From contig WPIO01000075.1 of assembly GCA_009760855.2 (NCBI GenBank), positions 1,777,501 through 1,841,500 on the forward strand: a stretch of 64,000 nt of DNA, read 5' to 3'. How positions within the stretch are numbered: the stretch's first letter is position 1; the number at the start of each line of letters is the position of its first letter. Both the position numbers and the translations under genes were made by a program. Shown here in pieces: positions 24,111-35,644 of this stretch. This stretch comes from Cristatella mucedo (taxonomy: Eukaryota; Bryozoa; Phylactolaemata; Cristatellidae). The notes under the pieces are model-generated. The model made no database searches, was not told where the DNA came from, and saw only the letters and a program-made list of their open reading frames with translations.

Positions 24111-25660
24111 AGAATCGTGTCGTCGTATTGCGAATTATTTATTGCGCATTTAACGCACAGCTTGAAAGGCTCACTTTGATAGCGGACGATAGGGACATTT
24201 CAGGCCTGATGACCAATAAGTCAGAGTCAATTGTAGTAGTGCATGAGGGAGATGACTCCTGAAAGTTCTAGGTAATTGTGGAAATGCTGGATTAGTGCCT
24301 CTCATCCTCTCTCTTGCTAGGGCTTTGCTACTTGCAGGTGAATCACGATTCACGAATCCTTGCATAAAACTGCGAAAACCCAGAAGACATTTGAGCGGCA
24401 AAGTACGTAGCTACAGTAGGCATGCACGATCCGCACGACTAGTGAGGTCACGAAGAAAGGGCTGCTAAAACAAATACTGGGCCGACCGTACCGAGACTGC
24501 TACTTCAAAAAATGTCTTCCCACCGCTTCAAATGTTCTTTGAGTCTGTCTGCCCAGACCTTTCCTGGAAGAGGCCGCGCAAGGATGAGTGGGCGCACAAA
24601 GTAATTATATCATTTCCTAATTTGCAGCCCTCAGAGCAGGAAGCACGTCTAGAACGGCTAACGGCCACAGCGAAAGCCAACAATTATTCAGATTGCTGCG
24701 GCTAGGGATATGATGAATAATGCCTGTCTGTTTACGAGTGGTGAGCGGGAATCTCATCCGCAAATTCATCCACCGCAGTAGAAGGAAGAGGAGGTTCGAT
24801 TAGACCGACGGCAGGCTCAGCAGAGGTAAACTCGAGCTAAGCTGAGCGAGTTTCCTCGGTTTGCTATTACCAAGACTTACTGTATACGGGGTCCGAACAC
24901 CCTAACTACTTGCCCGTGCATGATGTCAGCCATGTGCCAGGCGCCTACACCGACGTTGCAGATCGTCCGGCGTTCGAGTTGTCTGGCCCGCGGCGGCCGC
25001 AACAACCCATGAGCAATCAGCTGTGAGGCAAGTGACCCGAGTACAAGCCATTGTGTAAATGATACGTATAATCGTAATTATGGTGCACACGCCCAAAGGC
25101 AGAGAAAAACTGCTACTATACCAAAATATTCACAGCTGTCACTTACCCAACGAGCCTTTTAGGGCTAGCCCCCAGTAAAGCTAGATTTTCAATCAACGAG
25201 TACCGAAGAGCTAGTTTCAGCTTTAGTAATCTCAGGTGAATCTGTTGAATCTCGTAACGCTAATCACACAGGTTGACCAAGCAAGGTAACGCCCACCTAA
25301 CTAACACTTGTATTTCAAGTTAGGTAATTTAACTAGCCAAGACCGTTGTGGTCAATCAAAATCACAGAATGTCGTCGATGGATTTGGAAAGCTGAAAGTT
25401 TGTAAGTGTAATCTCGCAGTTAACCTTGTCAGCTTCCTCCAGGATCCAGTTTAGTTGCTGCCTATAACAAAATTTACATTAATTTAGTCAAATTTTGAAA
25501 GCACAATGCATGTTGGCTTCCTCGGTTGTTCGTCCCTCTTCTTTTTTTGCATTGCCAAAAAAGCATTCTGCGTACGTAGCTCTCTTTATGGGAAGCCATT
25601 CATATCAAAACAAAATTATGGTTAAGTAAACTGGCTTACCGTACTAGTTTTCTTGTACTA
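24111..25660. other. Unassigned intergenic sequence
   Basis: I see no recognisable gene, tRNA or repeat family. Confidence 0.35.
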
Positions 25661-25668
25661 ATCTTTGA

Positions 25669-25710
25669 AGAGAGAGAGAGAGGGAATGAAAGAGAGGAAG
25701 AGAGAGAGGC

Positions 25711-25790
<80 letters not shown>
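25669..25790 (+). repeat. (GA)n microsatellite with interruptions
   Basis: GAGAGA runs, interrupted in the first 50 bp by GAATGAAA and GAGGCGAG, then pure GA to about 25789. Confidence 0.95.
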
Positions 25791-25792
<2 letters not shown>

Positions 25793-25957
25793 GTACCACG
25801 TTAGAAACTTGCACTGATCCTTTCATTTTGCTCTTTTTTGTTCAATTCTATTTCTACTACTTCCCCACACCTTGCTACATGCCTAAATGCACCCCTGGCT
25901 TGCAGCTAATGGTCTCACACACTTGCCCCTAGGCCCTGTGCCTAGCTAGACCAGGAG

Positions 25958-26050
25958 AATAATAATTATATTAACACACTATAAAGTGCCATCAGGGAAC
26001 TAAATTTCTTTCTAGGCGCTTCAAATTTGCTACAAAGGAAACATGGTGGG
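25958..26050 (-). mobile_element. L2-like LINE 3' end
   Basis: The minus strand reads GCAAATTTGAAGCGCCTAG, AAAGAAATTTAGTTCCCTGA, TGGCACTTTATAG and an ATTATTATT tail. A family A SINE begins directly next to it. Confidence 0.75.
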
Positions 26051-26059
26051 ATTAGCTGC

Positions 26060-26205
26060 AAAGGAGACGCGGGCAAATTGGTCGCTTTTCACGACCCGGG
26101 TCCCGTGCTGGAGTCCTGTGGGGGACAATCCTTGATTGACCAACAGCAAGCGGCTGGATAGCCCCCGGAAGGTCTTCACATGAGGCTGCTAAATCAGCCT
26201 TGACC
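26060..26205 (+). mobile_element. SINE family A, diverged
   Basis: CACGACCCGGGTCCCGTGC, TGGAGTCCTGTGGGGGACAA, AGCAAGCGGCTGGATAGCC and GAGGCTGCTAAATCAGCC follow the family A order. The B-box is eroded. Confidence 0.65.
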
Positions 26206-27330
26206 TTTAATTGCTGCCGCCTTGCACGTGCAAATCAAAACCTCTGTAACGTTACATGTATTCCAGAAAAATTCTGATTTCATGTTCAGATCTAAGCTCC
26301 TAGAGCTTTGCATGTCATTACTGAATCTAATATTTGCTTTTTTTCAAGGATAGTGCATTTTGTCCTACGAATTTATTTATGCCCATATCACGGCCTTTCC
26401 TCCAGTTGATCAGCATCATCTAGTGACTTATTACCGACGTCCGTTTTCTAGATTGGTTACCGAAGAGTAAATTCAGAAACATAAAAGAGTTACTCTAGAG
26501 GCTAACAAGTTTCGATTTACTGATTTTCATGCAATTTAAAGTAAATAGGGATTTGTAGATGGAATGCGTACGAACTTATGGACTCTACAGACTTTAGCTG
26601 GTAATATATTTATATATTTTTACAGGCAAGCTATCTTGCTGGCTGCTTGGAAGCCCAAATTTGTCCCTATTAAATTAATATCTTTAGAAGATCGAGCAGC
26701 CGCTGCACCTGGGCTGAAAGTTCATCGTCAATCAAACCGGCTTAGATCTTCGAAGATATTCCTAAAGCAGCAGATGTAGACCTTTTGTAGCAAAAATGCA
26801 GAATTTGAGACTCTGAATCGATACAACTGGAAATCCAGTGAATCGGCACGTGCCTGGACGCTCTCAGAGTCTGAGACGAGTGGAGGAGAATCCGCGGAGG
26901 CACCTGCGAGCGAGTAGTGAAACATGCCTGCAGTAGGCTGCCCGTGGACATGGCTGCAGTGGCTGGCTGAGGGGGGGTGATGGAGGTGGTGGTGACCACC
27001 TACCATGCCTACCTGGCCACTTCGTTTCTACCAGCCTGATTCACTGTACAATGCTGTAATTTATGCGAGAACTTCCGCATAAATTGCAGCATCCGCTTCA
27101 GCGGCAGAACTAGCTGCGGTCGCCGTGACATTCCGGATGAGACTCGACTGAGCCTGACTGGCTCAGCCTGACTTCCGTTGCGACTGTTAGGTAAGGGAGT
27201 TTTCCAGTCGGCGGCTAGCCTCAACCGGTCTCCTGCTGTCAAGACAAGGTGCTCGAATGTTCATTCACTCGCCCTGCTTCGCGCAGATAGGATGAGAGAT
27301 GGAGACCGATAAAAGGAAAGGGAGACAGAG
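26206..27330. other. Unassigned intergenic sequence
   Basis: There is no recognised gene. Frames at 26564-26779 plus and 26728-27242 minus lack domains or splice context. Confidence 0.35.
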
Positions 27331-27339
27331 ATTGGGACA

Positions 27340-27402
27340 GAGGCAGCTAAAGAGAGAGAGAGACAGACAGAGACAGACAGAGACAGACAGAGACAGAGAC
27401 AG
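27340..27402 (+). repeat. GAGA/GACA microsatellite, left part
   Basis: AGAGAGAGAGACAGACAGAG runs stop where a LINE 3' end begins. A similar GACA repeat resumes on the far side at 27746. Confidence 0.9.
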
Positions 27403-27745
27403 AGCCTGGAACTTTCTCCCGACCCGCGTCAGAACATCCCCTGACCTGACCATATTTAAAAGGAACTTAAAAACACACCTATTTAGGACAGAATTTAGTG
27501 GGTCCCTGTGATTCGTCCTTCATGTGCTTATGTGTGCTGACACTGTGCATGCTGCCACTAACCACATTTGCATGCTGACCCTGTGCATGTCACCCCTAAC
27601 CATATTATTCGTTTTCTTTGTTTTTCAAGCATGATTTTACTTGCCATTCAATTGCATTTCACTTTGCAGCAAATGTAAATTGCCTAGAGAGAGATTAAGT
27701 TCTCTGAGGGCGCTCTATCAAGTGCATTATTATTATTATTATTAT
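27403..27745 (+). mobile_element. L2-like LINE 3' end inserted in a GACA repeat
   Basis: It starts inside the ORF2 C-terminus (AWNFLPTRVRTSPDLTIF, then FKRNLKTHLF). The 3' UTR follows with the GTGCTGACACTGTGCATG, GCCACTAACCAC and CATGTCACCCCTAACCAT blocks, then the stem-loop and an (ATT)n tail of about seven units. It is a recent-looking, heavily 5'-truncated insertion. Confidence 0.85.
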
Positions 27746-27796
27746 TATAGAGAGAGAGACAGGGAGAGAGACAGAAAGAGACAGAGAGAGACAGAA

Positions 27797-27866
<70 letters not shown>
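27746..27866 (+). repeat. GAGA/GACA microsatellite, right part
   Basis: (GAGA)n and AGACAGAAAGAG pass into about 20 pure GACA units. This is probably the continuation of the tract split by the LINE. Confidence 0.95.
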
Positions 27867-27867
<1 letters not shown>

Positions 27868-28229
27868 GAGACGAGCAAACACTGCTCGGCGAGATGACTT
27901 GGCTGATAAAGCCCAAGTCTTGGGCGTAGTCTGGGTAAGTCTCGACGCTCTGACCCCTGTATTCCGTAAGGTGCGTAGTGTTTGCCAGCACTTAGCTATT
28001 ACCCCACCCAAGCACCCCAGACCCGGGGCAGTCCTTGTGTTTACGTAAGGGCTCATCAGCTCTTCTAAGCTTGGATGCTGCAATCTGAAAGCTCAATGAG
28101 AAATGCAGTTGATGAGAATAGCTTGTTGGACTGTTGTGCAATCAGGGCCTGCCTAGGGCGGCGCAGAGATGGTTGAAAGGAGGACAACTTCTGCCCAGAG
28201 AAGGAGCAGGGGCCGTTGCGGGAGGAAGA

Positions 28230-28460
28230 GAGGTGCTTACATAAGTATCCAGCCTGTCAGTCTTGACGGCGAAGCCCTTGCTTATTCCGCTGAAAGTCGG
28301 CCGATCGAATGGATCGAATGGCCAAGCAGCCGACTCAACTCACTGAGCCACTGAGCAGCCAATTCACCAGGCTCTACATGGACGCCTCAGTTGTCAGTTA
28401 ACCAGTGCTAGGCGTCGTTCTCGGACGACCGGAATGGCAAGTTCTACCAATTGAGCTACA
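28230..28460 (-). mobile_element. Two tRNA-like SINE heads (family C), tentative
   Basis: The minus strand shows TGTAGCTCAATTGGTAGAAC (a good A-box), and about 115 bp further along TGGCTCAGTGAGTTGAGTCG followed by a CATTCGATCCATTCGATC B-box-like motif. Neither folds into a full tRNA, so I read them as SINE heads. Confidence 0.45.
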
Positions 28461-28461
28461 C

Positions 28462-28742
28462 TATTCGCTACCATCGTTTTGAAGCACACCTATTTACCAC
28501 AACATTTAGTGGATCCAGGCTATTATTCATGCGTGTCTTCTCGCGTGCTGACACTGTGCATGATGCCACTAACCATACTTGCATGCTGACAGTGCGCATG
28601 TCACATCTAATCATGTTATGCTTGTTGACATTCAGCATGCTATCAATAACTATTCGATCATACTTCCTTTACAGCATACTAAAGTACCTAGCAAGCGATT
28701 AAGCTCTCCGAGGGCACTATGCAAATGTATTATTATTATTAT
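28462..28742 (+). mobile_element. L2-like LINE 3' UTR and tail
   Basis: It runs from the remains of the ORF2 end (AAGCACACCTATTTACC) through GTGCTGACACTGTGCATG and GCCACTAACCATACTTGC to the stem-loop AAAGTACCTAGCAAGCGATT and an ATTATTATTATTATCAC tail. Confidence 0.8.
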
Positions 28743-28914
28743 CACTGTGTGCTGTACTTGGGAATAAGTTGTTAGTGTTTCAGTTCTTCCTTAGAAGGAG
28801 TGCATATTGACTGTAAATGTGATAGGTTGTGGACATAATCAAAGCGAGGCTTGCGTAGCATGAGGCGCTTCCGAGCGAGTGAACATCGAATCATCACGAC
28901 AGTCCTGAATTGGC

Positions 28915-29130
28915 GACGTTTAAACAGAATTTAAAAGCGCACATTTTTCCTCGCAGCATCAGCTGGGTGCTTGCGATTGTTCTCGATGTGCTTATGCGTG
29001 CTAACACTGTGTATGTTATCACTAATCGCATTAATATGCTTCCTATACAGTGCATGTAAAGTGCCTAGACAGATGTTGAGTTCTCCAAGAACACCATATA
29101 AATGTACTTTTATATTTGCTTTATTATTAT
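28915..29130 (+). mobile_element. L2-like LINE 3' UTR and tail, diverged
   Basis: CAGAATTTAAAAGCGCAC, TGTGCTTATGCGTGCTAACA, ATGTAAAGTGCCTAGACAG and a degraded ATT tail at 29118-29128. It is older than the copy at 28.5 kb. Confidence 0.7.
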
Positions 29131-29139
29131 GGACGCATT

Positions 29140-29675
29140 GTCAGCCGTGAACGGTTTGTGATGTGCTTCCTTCGAACGCTTGAAAACTCGAGCAAAAAAT
29201 GCAACCAATGGTGTGACCTGTCTATTGGCTTGTGGACTTGCCAGGAATGCAACTTGGTGACTCTGGCACTTCCTTTTTGGTCCAACTAGAGCGTAAAGCT
29301 GTTGCTCATTAGTCGCATCTCGGGCTGATTTACAGCTGACCAGTCTGCTTGGCGATTTTCTCAGACAATAAGAGGACGTGAGTCTGAGTTTAGATGACTT
29401 TCGGCTTCAGTCGGGCCCTTACACGAGGCTTCTTTTTATGTAAAATGCCAAATCAAGGCATTTCTTTATATGCGAGCAATCAGAATCCAATGTTGAGGAG
29501 AATCCTAGGCTATTTACGAGCTGAGCCAGTTTAAATACAAACGTGCGTGCAGCGGATCCTGACCTAGAGCCGTTTGTGCCACAAACGCAGGTCGTACAGT
29601 GCATGCCAATCTGTATAGTCAAGTGAAGGAATGCACTCCGAGCTGGGGGCACACAGAGGGGCTGACAAATATATA
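29140..29675. other. Unassigned intergenic sequence
   Basis: The 89-codon minus frame at 29419-29688 has no domain I recognise and overlaps the SINE boundary. Confidence 0.35.
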
Positions 29676-29795
29676 GTTTATTTGGCAACCTAAGAGAAAT
29701 TGATCTTATCTAAGCGCTCTATGTCTTACCCAGTGCTTAAGTCTATGACCATTCGCCAAAGGCTTGAGCACCTCATCTCTGGGCCAAACCCGTGC
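29676..29795 (-). mobile_element. SINE family B, degenerate
   Basis: The minus strand has GTTTGGCCCAGAGATGAGG and CTTGAGC in the head, then AGCGCTTAGATAAGATC and AATTTCTCTTAGGTTGCC in the LINE-type tail. The B-box is lost. Confidence 0.5.
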
Positions 29796-30019
29796 TGCGA
29801 ATGTGCAGCTCCTGCAATTTCCAGGTTGCGGCCTAATCACCTTATTCGCGATGTCCTTGTAGGACATCCCTAGAGACTACTAGCGATTCTCGAACTGTAT
29901 GACCATGACGAAATTGCCAGTTTTCTGTCAACAATCTACAGGCTTTACTCTGTAGTTACGATGCCCCCTCGTTAATAATGGTAAATGGCAACAAAATAGC
30001 TAGAGGTTGAAAGGTTCTG

Positions 30020-30450
<431 letters not shown>

Positions 30451-30454
30451 GCGG

Positions 30455-30879
30455 CTGAGTAGGTGCAACTCGGTGCGCCAAGGCTAGCGAAGAAATAGAG
30501 CCGTTAAGCCAGCAAACGCAGTACCACGCATTACAGCGAGTTTGGATTTTCGCGGCAAGAAAACTCCGTCACGCATACTAAAAAAACTGGAGAAGCTTCA
30601 GTGGCTCCTGGTCAATGAGCGGATGCAAAGTCACACATTTTCCCGCCGATTATCGAGGTCAAGTGGCCACGACTAGGGCCCTGTTGAACGAATGCAGCAG
30701 TTTCAGCAGCTTCCTGTGAACTCGCCCGGAATCTAAGAAAATCAACCCCCATATTTCACTTGTAAACCTTTGGCGGGAGAAGCGTTGCCTTTACCGTTTA
30801 ATATTTAACTTGATTTCACTCACCCAGTTCGTGGTCGAAAACGTATACGTTTCAGCCTGCCATCGCCGATTCCGGCTCC

Positions 30880-30880
<1 letters not shown>
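30455..30880. other. Unassigned spacer
   Basis: I see no gene, RNA or repeat family between the CT repeat and the next SINE. Confidence 0.4.
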
Positions 30881-31202
<322 letters not shown>

Positions 31203-31247
31203 ATATGTATATGTTTTTTTATATGCTCACCTCGAACGGTCCTCACT

Positions 31248-31362
31248 AGTCAGTGATTTTGTCCAGCGGTTAAGGTGCTCGCCCCGACCAAGGTCTGGCT
31301 GAGGTCGTGGGCTCGAGCCCCGAGGCATATGTGAAGCGCCTGAATAGAGATTAAGTTCTCTT
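31248..31362 (+). mobile_element. SINE family B
   Basis: GTCCAGCGGTTAAGGTGCTC (A-box region), GAGGTCGTGGGCTCGAGCCC (B-box region), GTGAAGCGCCTGAATAGAG and ATTAAGTTCTCTT. The tail ends at the centre of a palindrome described separately. Confidence 0.85.
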
Positions 31363-31399
31363 AAGAGAAATTCATCTCTATTCAGGCGCTTCACATATG
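31326..31399. repeat. 74-bp near-perfect palindrome
   Basis: The outer 26 bp at 31326-31351 (CATATGTGAAGCGCCTGAAT onwards) are the exact reverse complement of 31374-31399. The centre is CTCTTAAGAG, with mismatches only beside it. It is an inverted duplication of the SINE/LINE 3' module and would extrude a long hairpin. Confidence 0.95.
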
Positions 31400-31404
31400 T
31401 ATCT

Positions 31405-31486
<82 letters not shown>

Positions 31487-31490
31487 ATGC
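31400..31490. repeat. (ATAC)n/(AT)n microsatellite
   Basis: ATCTATACATACATACAT leads to about 35 AT units and then TATGTATGTATG, so the ends are complementary around the AT core. Confidence 0.95.
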
Positions 31491-31499
31491 TTATGTACA

Positions 31500-32371
31500 T
31501 ATATAGTCACACGGCTCATTTTCACTGTAGCGTGAGCTGAAGGGCTGATGGCTACCGTGTGCTACCATAGGAGAAAACCATCTGGCATTTGGTTGGGATA
31601 AAGAAAACTGTCCAGAGTTGCTATCTCCAACTGTCCAATCTACTTGTGGCTTTGTGGCTGCTGCCGCCCAAAATCAGTTTCTCAAAGCTCTGACAACTCA
31701 TTGCAATGAAAACAATTATTGTGACAAACTCAAGTATACCAGCTGCAAACCAGACCGATGCTCCGTGTATGACACTTTAAGCATGCGATGAGTAACTTGT
31801 TCCGACAGTTTTTGGAAAGTTGTTCCTGAAGATCTAAAGCGGTCTCCTGTTGAAGCGCTGCGCCCTAAAACTGCACGAGTGGGGATCCTCGCTAGATAGA
31901 CAGAAAATTTCCATGAGGCTTGACGTCGCAAGCAGGACCTGGCGTGCACGGTCCTCCGGCAAAGCGGTATTGCGGGACATCGGTTCGCCGCCGCCGCAGG
32001 CGCGAGCTCTCCGGATGCACCCGGAGTTCAGTTCAAGCTCTCGATAATAAAAGACTGAGTCATGGAGTCGTCAGTCATGAGATTCGATAGGTGCTTAGGA
32101 TGCAGCTGATTGCAATTGGCGAACAGCACGTTCTCCTGCAAAGCTCACGCGCCACGGTGCCATTTGTGATGGCTTTTCGTGTCGGAGGTGACTTACACGA
32201 GCACTTGCCCCGCTCTGTCGGGCATTGTGTGGTAGCGCCGGCGGCCATTGTGTGGTAGCGCTGGCGTCGCAAATCGGCGTACCGATCCTCGGGTGGCTTG
32301 AAAGCAAGCGGATTGCAGAATTGCACCCTCGGTTGCTTGAGCTGGTGTCATAAAAGGGTGACGTTGAATAT
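31500..32371. other. Unassigned intergenic sequence
   Basis: Overlapping frames of 60-80 codons occur on both strands (for example 32193-32435 minus) without domains. The end merges into a SINE. Confidence 0.35.
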
Positions 32372-32500
32372 AAATGCGGCTGATATAACAGCCTAACTCA
32401 CATAGAGGCAGAAGAGCACTACCGGCTATCGCCAACGCTTGCCGCTGGCAATGCGTACAAGATCACCTTGAATTCCTGGACTCGAATCTTCCCTTCCCCT
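32372..32500 (-). mobile_element. SINE family A, partial
   Basis: The minus strand reads GGAAGATTCGAGTCC (B-box region), CAGCGGCAAGCGTTGGCGAT, AGCCGGTAGTGCTCTTCTGC and AGGCTGTTATATCAGCC. The head is diverged. Confidence 0.65.
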
Positions 32501-32698
32501 CCACCTCAGAGCGACTTTTCCCGCTAGGCTGGACGACTGCTTCCGCTCGGTTTCTGAGTAGTCCTGACCGAGCCTGTCTGCAGTTCTGAGCCGTCTGAAG
32601 TCCTGGTCGAGACCGAGTCTGCAGCGCCCCAGTTCTTGGGAAGCAGGACAGTGGCTGGTGATTAGCCAATGTCCCCGATGTAGACACCGTCATCACTG

Positions 32699-32817
32699 CT
32701 CGTTATGATCGAATCGATGCATTAGAAGACGGCTCGTGCGCTTAAACGCAGAAACTCGTTATGATCGAATCGATGCACTAGAAGACGGCTCGTGCGCTTA
32801 AACGCAGAAACTCGTTA
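32699..32817 (+). repeat. Two tandem copies of a 56-bp unit
   Basis: The unit begins CTCGTTATGATCGAATCGAT. Copy 1 is 32699-32754, copy 2 is 32755-32810, followed by the first bases of a third. The copies differ at one base (CATTAG/CACTAG), so the duplication is recent. Confidence 0.95.
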
Positions 32818-32920
32818 GACTCGCAGATACGGAAACCTGCTATTTTTGATTTCCATTCTATCTACCCCTTTTGTGAAAATGCCCTGCTTGTGGCTAGCTG
32901 CCGGATAATTCCGTCGGGAA

Positions 32921-35304
32921 ATGAGAGTAAGTGAAAGAGCTGGAAACAGCCTTGATGTTGCACTAACGTCATTCGGTCTGGTCCTAACATCAACTGGAAG
33001 CGATATTTTAGCTATCTGTCGTGCCGTCCTCATTTCTAAAGGAAACGGAATGCGGACGCCGACTCCGCAGCTCGCTGTGCTGCCGCTCGTGCTGGTGCGG
33101 TTCGCCAGGTGCGCACGAAGGGCGCCACAGGTGGGTAGCTTGCCAAAGGACGTCACCATCTTCGTCGGCGTGAGGGGTGCTGGCCAGGCCATTCGCGCGC
33201 GGAAATGGCTGATGTCTGCACAGGAATGCACCTATGCCAGTTAGGCAAGCCGCTGGCACAGTGTCAACTATTTTCCAACAGTCCCTACGTGGAAGTATGC
33301 GTGCACCGAGCTGAATCAAGCAGACAACGACGCTATCGAATACTTGGTGTATGCGATGCCTCGGACGTTGGCTTAGGCCTGCTTCCGAGAGATGCTTCAG
33401 AAGTCCGCTTTACTGCTTCTATTAGAAAGGCTACTTTCGTTGCCTTATCCGCTAGCCGGAACAATCGGAAACAGCCTGGCAAGCTGGAAATTGAGCTTCA
33501 GTCCGATGTGGTTGGTCCGGTTTGTGAGGGGAAACAATCTTTCGCAGCCTGGATTCGGTCCTAGAAATACGATGCACAGCGTTTGGCTAGCGGGCTCAGT
33601 CAAAGAAAATGAGAATTTTTTCAGCTAAGCACGTATGCCTCAAATAAACTAGTTATACATTTGTACCTGACTGGGATTAGGCGTTGCAGCTGCGTTGCAC
33701 AAATCAGCGGAATGAGGTAATACTAGAGAACTCTAATTAAACCATGGACAGCTGCAGCTGTTGGTAGGAGTTTCATAACGCTCGCAACTGACCTCGAAGT
33801 GTACTGGTAAGCCGCAAACAAAAACATCTGGCAGTAAATCATTTAGCAAATGCAGATCAAGGAAGCCTGAGTCTGCCATAGTCCTTGCTCGCCATGAAGA
33901 ATCTTTAAATATGAACCGTGGAAAAGGTGGCCATAATTCTGGAGCGCCACTTTTTATACGATATTGTAATAGTCTCCTTGCGACACTGGGAGAAACGTTC
34001 GCGATTAGAACGGCACTCTAGAGGCAGTGAAATCTTGCCTTTTTCTAATTGCAGAAACCTAGCAAGCCTTCACAAGTCTTGATTGGTATTTAAAAGCTCA
34101 TAAGGTGTGTGAACTTTATTTGCATTGCCACTCTTACACACACATATATATATATATACGAAATATTCTACTAGTTCATGCTGCTGAAAGTTAAAGATGT
34201 TAGAATTGTCTCAAATATCTTCTCACATTGACCAGGTGAGATCAGATTCGGTCTCACAAGAGCCGGGTTGGGATAATCAGGTCCTCCTGTAATTACCAAG
34301 TTTTGAATTTTTAATACGCAGGAGCTGCGCCGTCGGGCGATCAACGAATTGCACCCCGTATAGCTACAAAGTGACTTCCACCATGCAACAACTTTCTAGA
34401 GTATATCTCAGAAACGGAGTGAATTTTGACGGCTGCTTTGTCCTCGACTTCGGCCATGACGTGTCTTACGAAGTTTACAGAGCTGCCTCAGATGTCGTAT
34501 CGAATCATCAGATCTCGTATCGGATCAAATCCATGACGAGTGAAGCAAGAGAGAAAAGAGAAACTGAACTTGCTTTTTTGTTCGTCACTCGCGCTCGATT
34601 CGAGAGACTAGGCTACAAGCAGCGATCTCCATCGCTCAGGCAACCAAGAGCATTCTGTTCTGCGTACGCGGTCATGAAGTAAACACCAAATGTGTCCCTA
34701 TTAATATGCCCAAGTGATCTGCAGCGAAAATTTATTTCCATCCTGAAGTGCAGTCTAGTTCGCTAACCAATCTGGAGGCGAAACATTTGTTGCATGCGCC
34801 TGAGTAGTAGCAGCAAATGACGGGTATGTTGGAAATACTGCGTTTGGCAATCGAAGTAATAGGAAATACCATTACACTGTTAAGTTTGTTATGACTCCTC
34901 ACCTACACACCCAACCTTGCAGGCTTTGTAGGTTTTATGAAACATTTAGTTAGTCTTCAATGGCTTAACTTAGCAGCATTTTGACACCTGCCTTTGAATG
35001 GTGGTTCATAATTTAAATACATTCTAGAATCCCATGAAGTTGTCTCATCCCAAGTGTAGCCAGTATAACTTCGTCATTTCTTAAACCAAAGTTATTATAG
35101 TTAAGTTGTAGCAAGTGACCAGCCTCGGCAGGCATGCCAAAGACCAAGCCTCGGCTGTTTAGAACAATTGGATACAGCGTGTCCCAGACTTGATCAGCAA
35201 GCTCGCCTACGGCATGCTAATCCTGAGTGATCACTGTCACAGCTTGGTGTAGAGCGGCAAAAACACCCAGGGTGATTCTAACGATGCTCTTTCACTGATT
35301 GCAA
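32921..35304 (+). pseudogene. Decayed paralogue of the helical secreted-protein gene at 44.6-49.4 kb
   Basis: Exon by exon this matches the intact gene downstream. Exon 3 copy 34386-34488 (103 bp, same length): DFGHDVSYEV against DFSRDVSNEV. Exon 4 copy 34593-34678 (86 bp, same): ends GHE before a GTAAAC donor, as GHE before GTAGGA. Exon 5 copy 34800-34920 (121 against 120 bp, one-base insertion): TPHLHT against SPHLQT. Exon 6 copy 35112-35304 (193 bp, same): about 25 of 64 residues identical with no gap, AG acceptor and GTGAG donor kept, stops at 35160 and 35250. Exon 2 copy 33450-33566: AGTIGNSL identical, then a 10-bp deletion, and KLEIEL..EGK against KREIEL..EGK. Exon 1 is unclear: AGNSL near 32939 and donor GCCACAG|GTGGGTAGC at 33131, matching GCCAAAG|GTGGGCAGC. 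Acceptors of exons 2-5 and donors of exons 2 and 3 are lost, so it cannot make the protein. Confidence 0.8.
35112..35304 (+). pseudogene. Exon 6 copy of the decayed paralogue
   Basis: This is the strongest single block of the duplicate. It has the same length as intact exon 6, starts after TTGTAG and ends before GTGAG. Reading QVTSLGRHAKDQAS lines up with HVATLGSLVKEQAS, RVPDLISKL with SVTDLGSKL, and NDALSLI with KDAISQI. The two stops replace an Ala codon and a Gln codon (CAG to TAG at 35250). Confidence 0.85.
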
Positions 35305-35312
35305 GTGAGATT

Positions 35313-35420
35313 TGGGCACTGACGGCTACATGAGCTGTTGCCTTGGACACGATACAAGTGCAGAAGTCACAGTTAGCGATGCTATTGACGCTATATTTAC
35401 GATGCACATTAGTTTTCCAG
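35313..35420 (+). pseudogene. Possible exon 7 copy, weak
   Basis: After the exon 6 donor, a frame reads VTVSDAIDAIFTMHIS, which could match TAIGKDAISVVVDHVS of intact exon 7 with small gaps. The intact intron here is 1450 bp, so the very short spacing argues against it. Listed for checking only. Confidence 0.2.
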
Positions 35421-35464
35421 TGGCACGATTTTTATTAGGTTGTGACATAGCACTTGCCGACATG

Positions 35465-35640
35465 TATAAGTCTGCTGATCGAACGGTCTCATTTAAAAAG
35501 CACCAGAAGAGCCGTTGTGGCTATCAGTCCAGCTTGCAGCAGGCGATAAAGGATTGTCTGCTGTAGGACTCCAACCCACGACCTAGGTCATACAGAGCTA
35601 GCATCTAATCTCTGGGCAAGATCCGAGTAGCCAAACAAAA
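35465..35640 (-). mobile_element. SINE family A
   Basis: The minus strand reads GACCTAGGTCGTGGGTTGGA, GTCCTACAGCAGACAATCC, CTGCTGCAAGCTGGACTGAT, AGCCACAACGGCTCTTCTGG and GAGACCGTTCGATCAGC, in family A order. It lies just after the decayed paralogue. Confidence 0.75.
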
Positions 35641-35644
35641 TTAG

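Noticed and set aside
33340-33400. CDASDVGLGLL, resembling a retroelement RNase H start
   Set aside because: No flanking reverse transcriptase or integrase motifs, and it lies in the intron between exon 1 and 2 relics of the decayed gene. Chance is the simpler reading.
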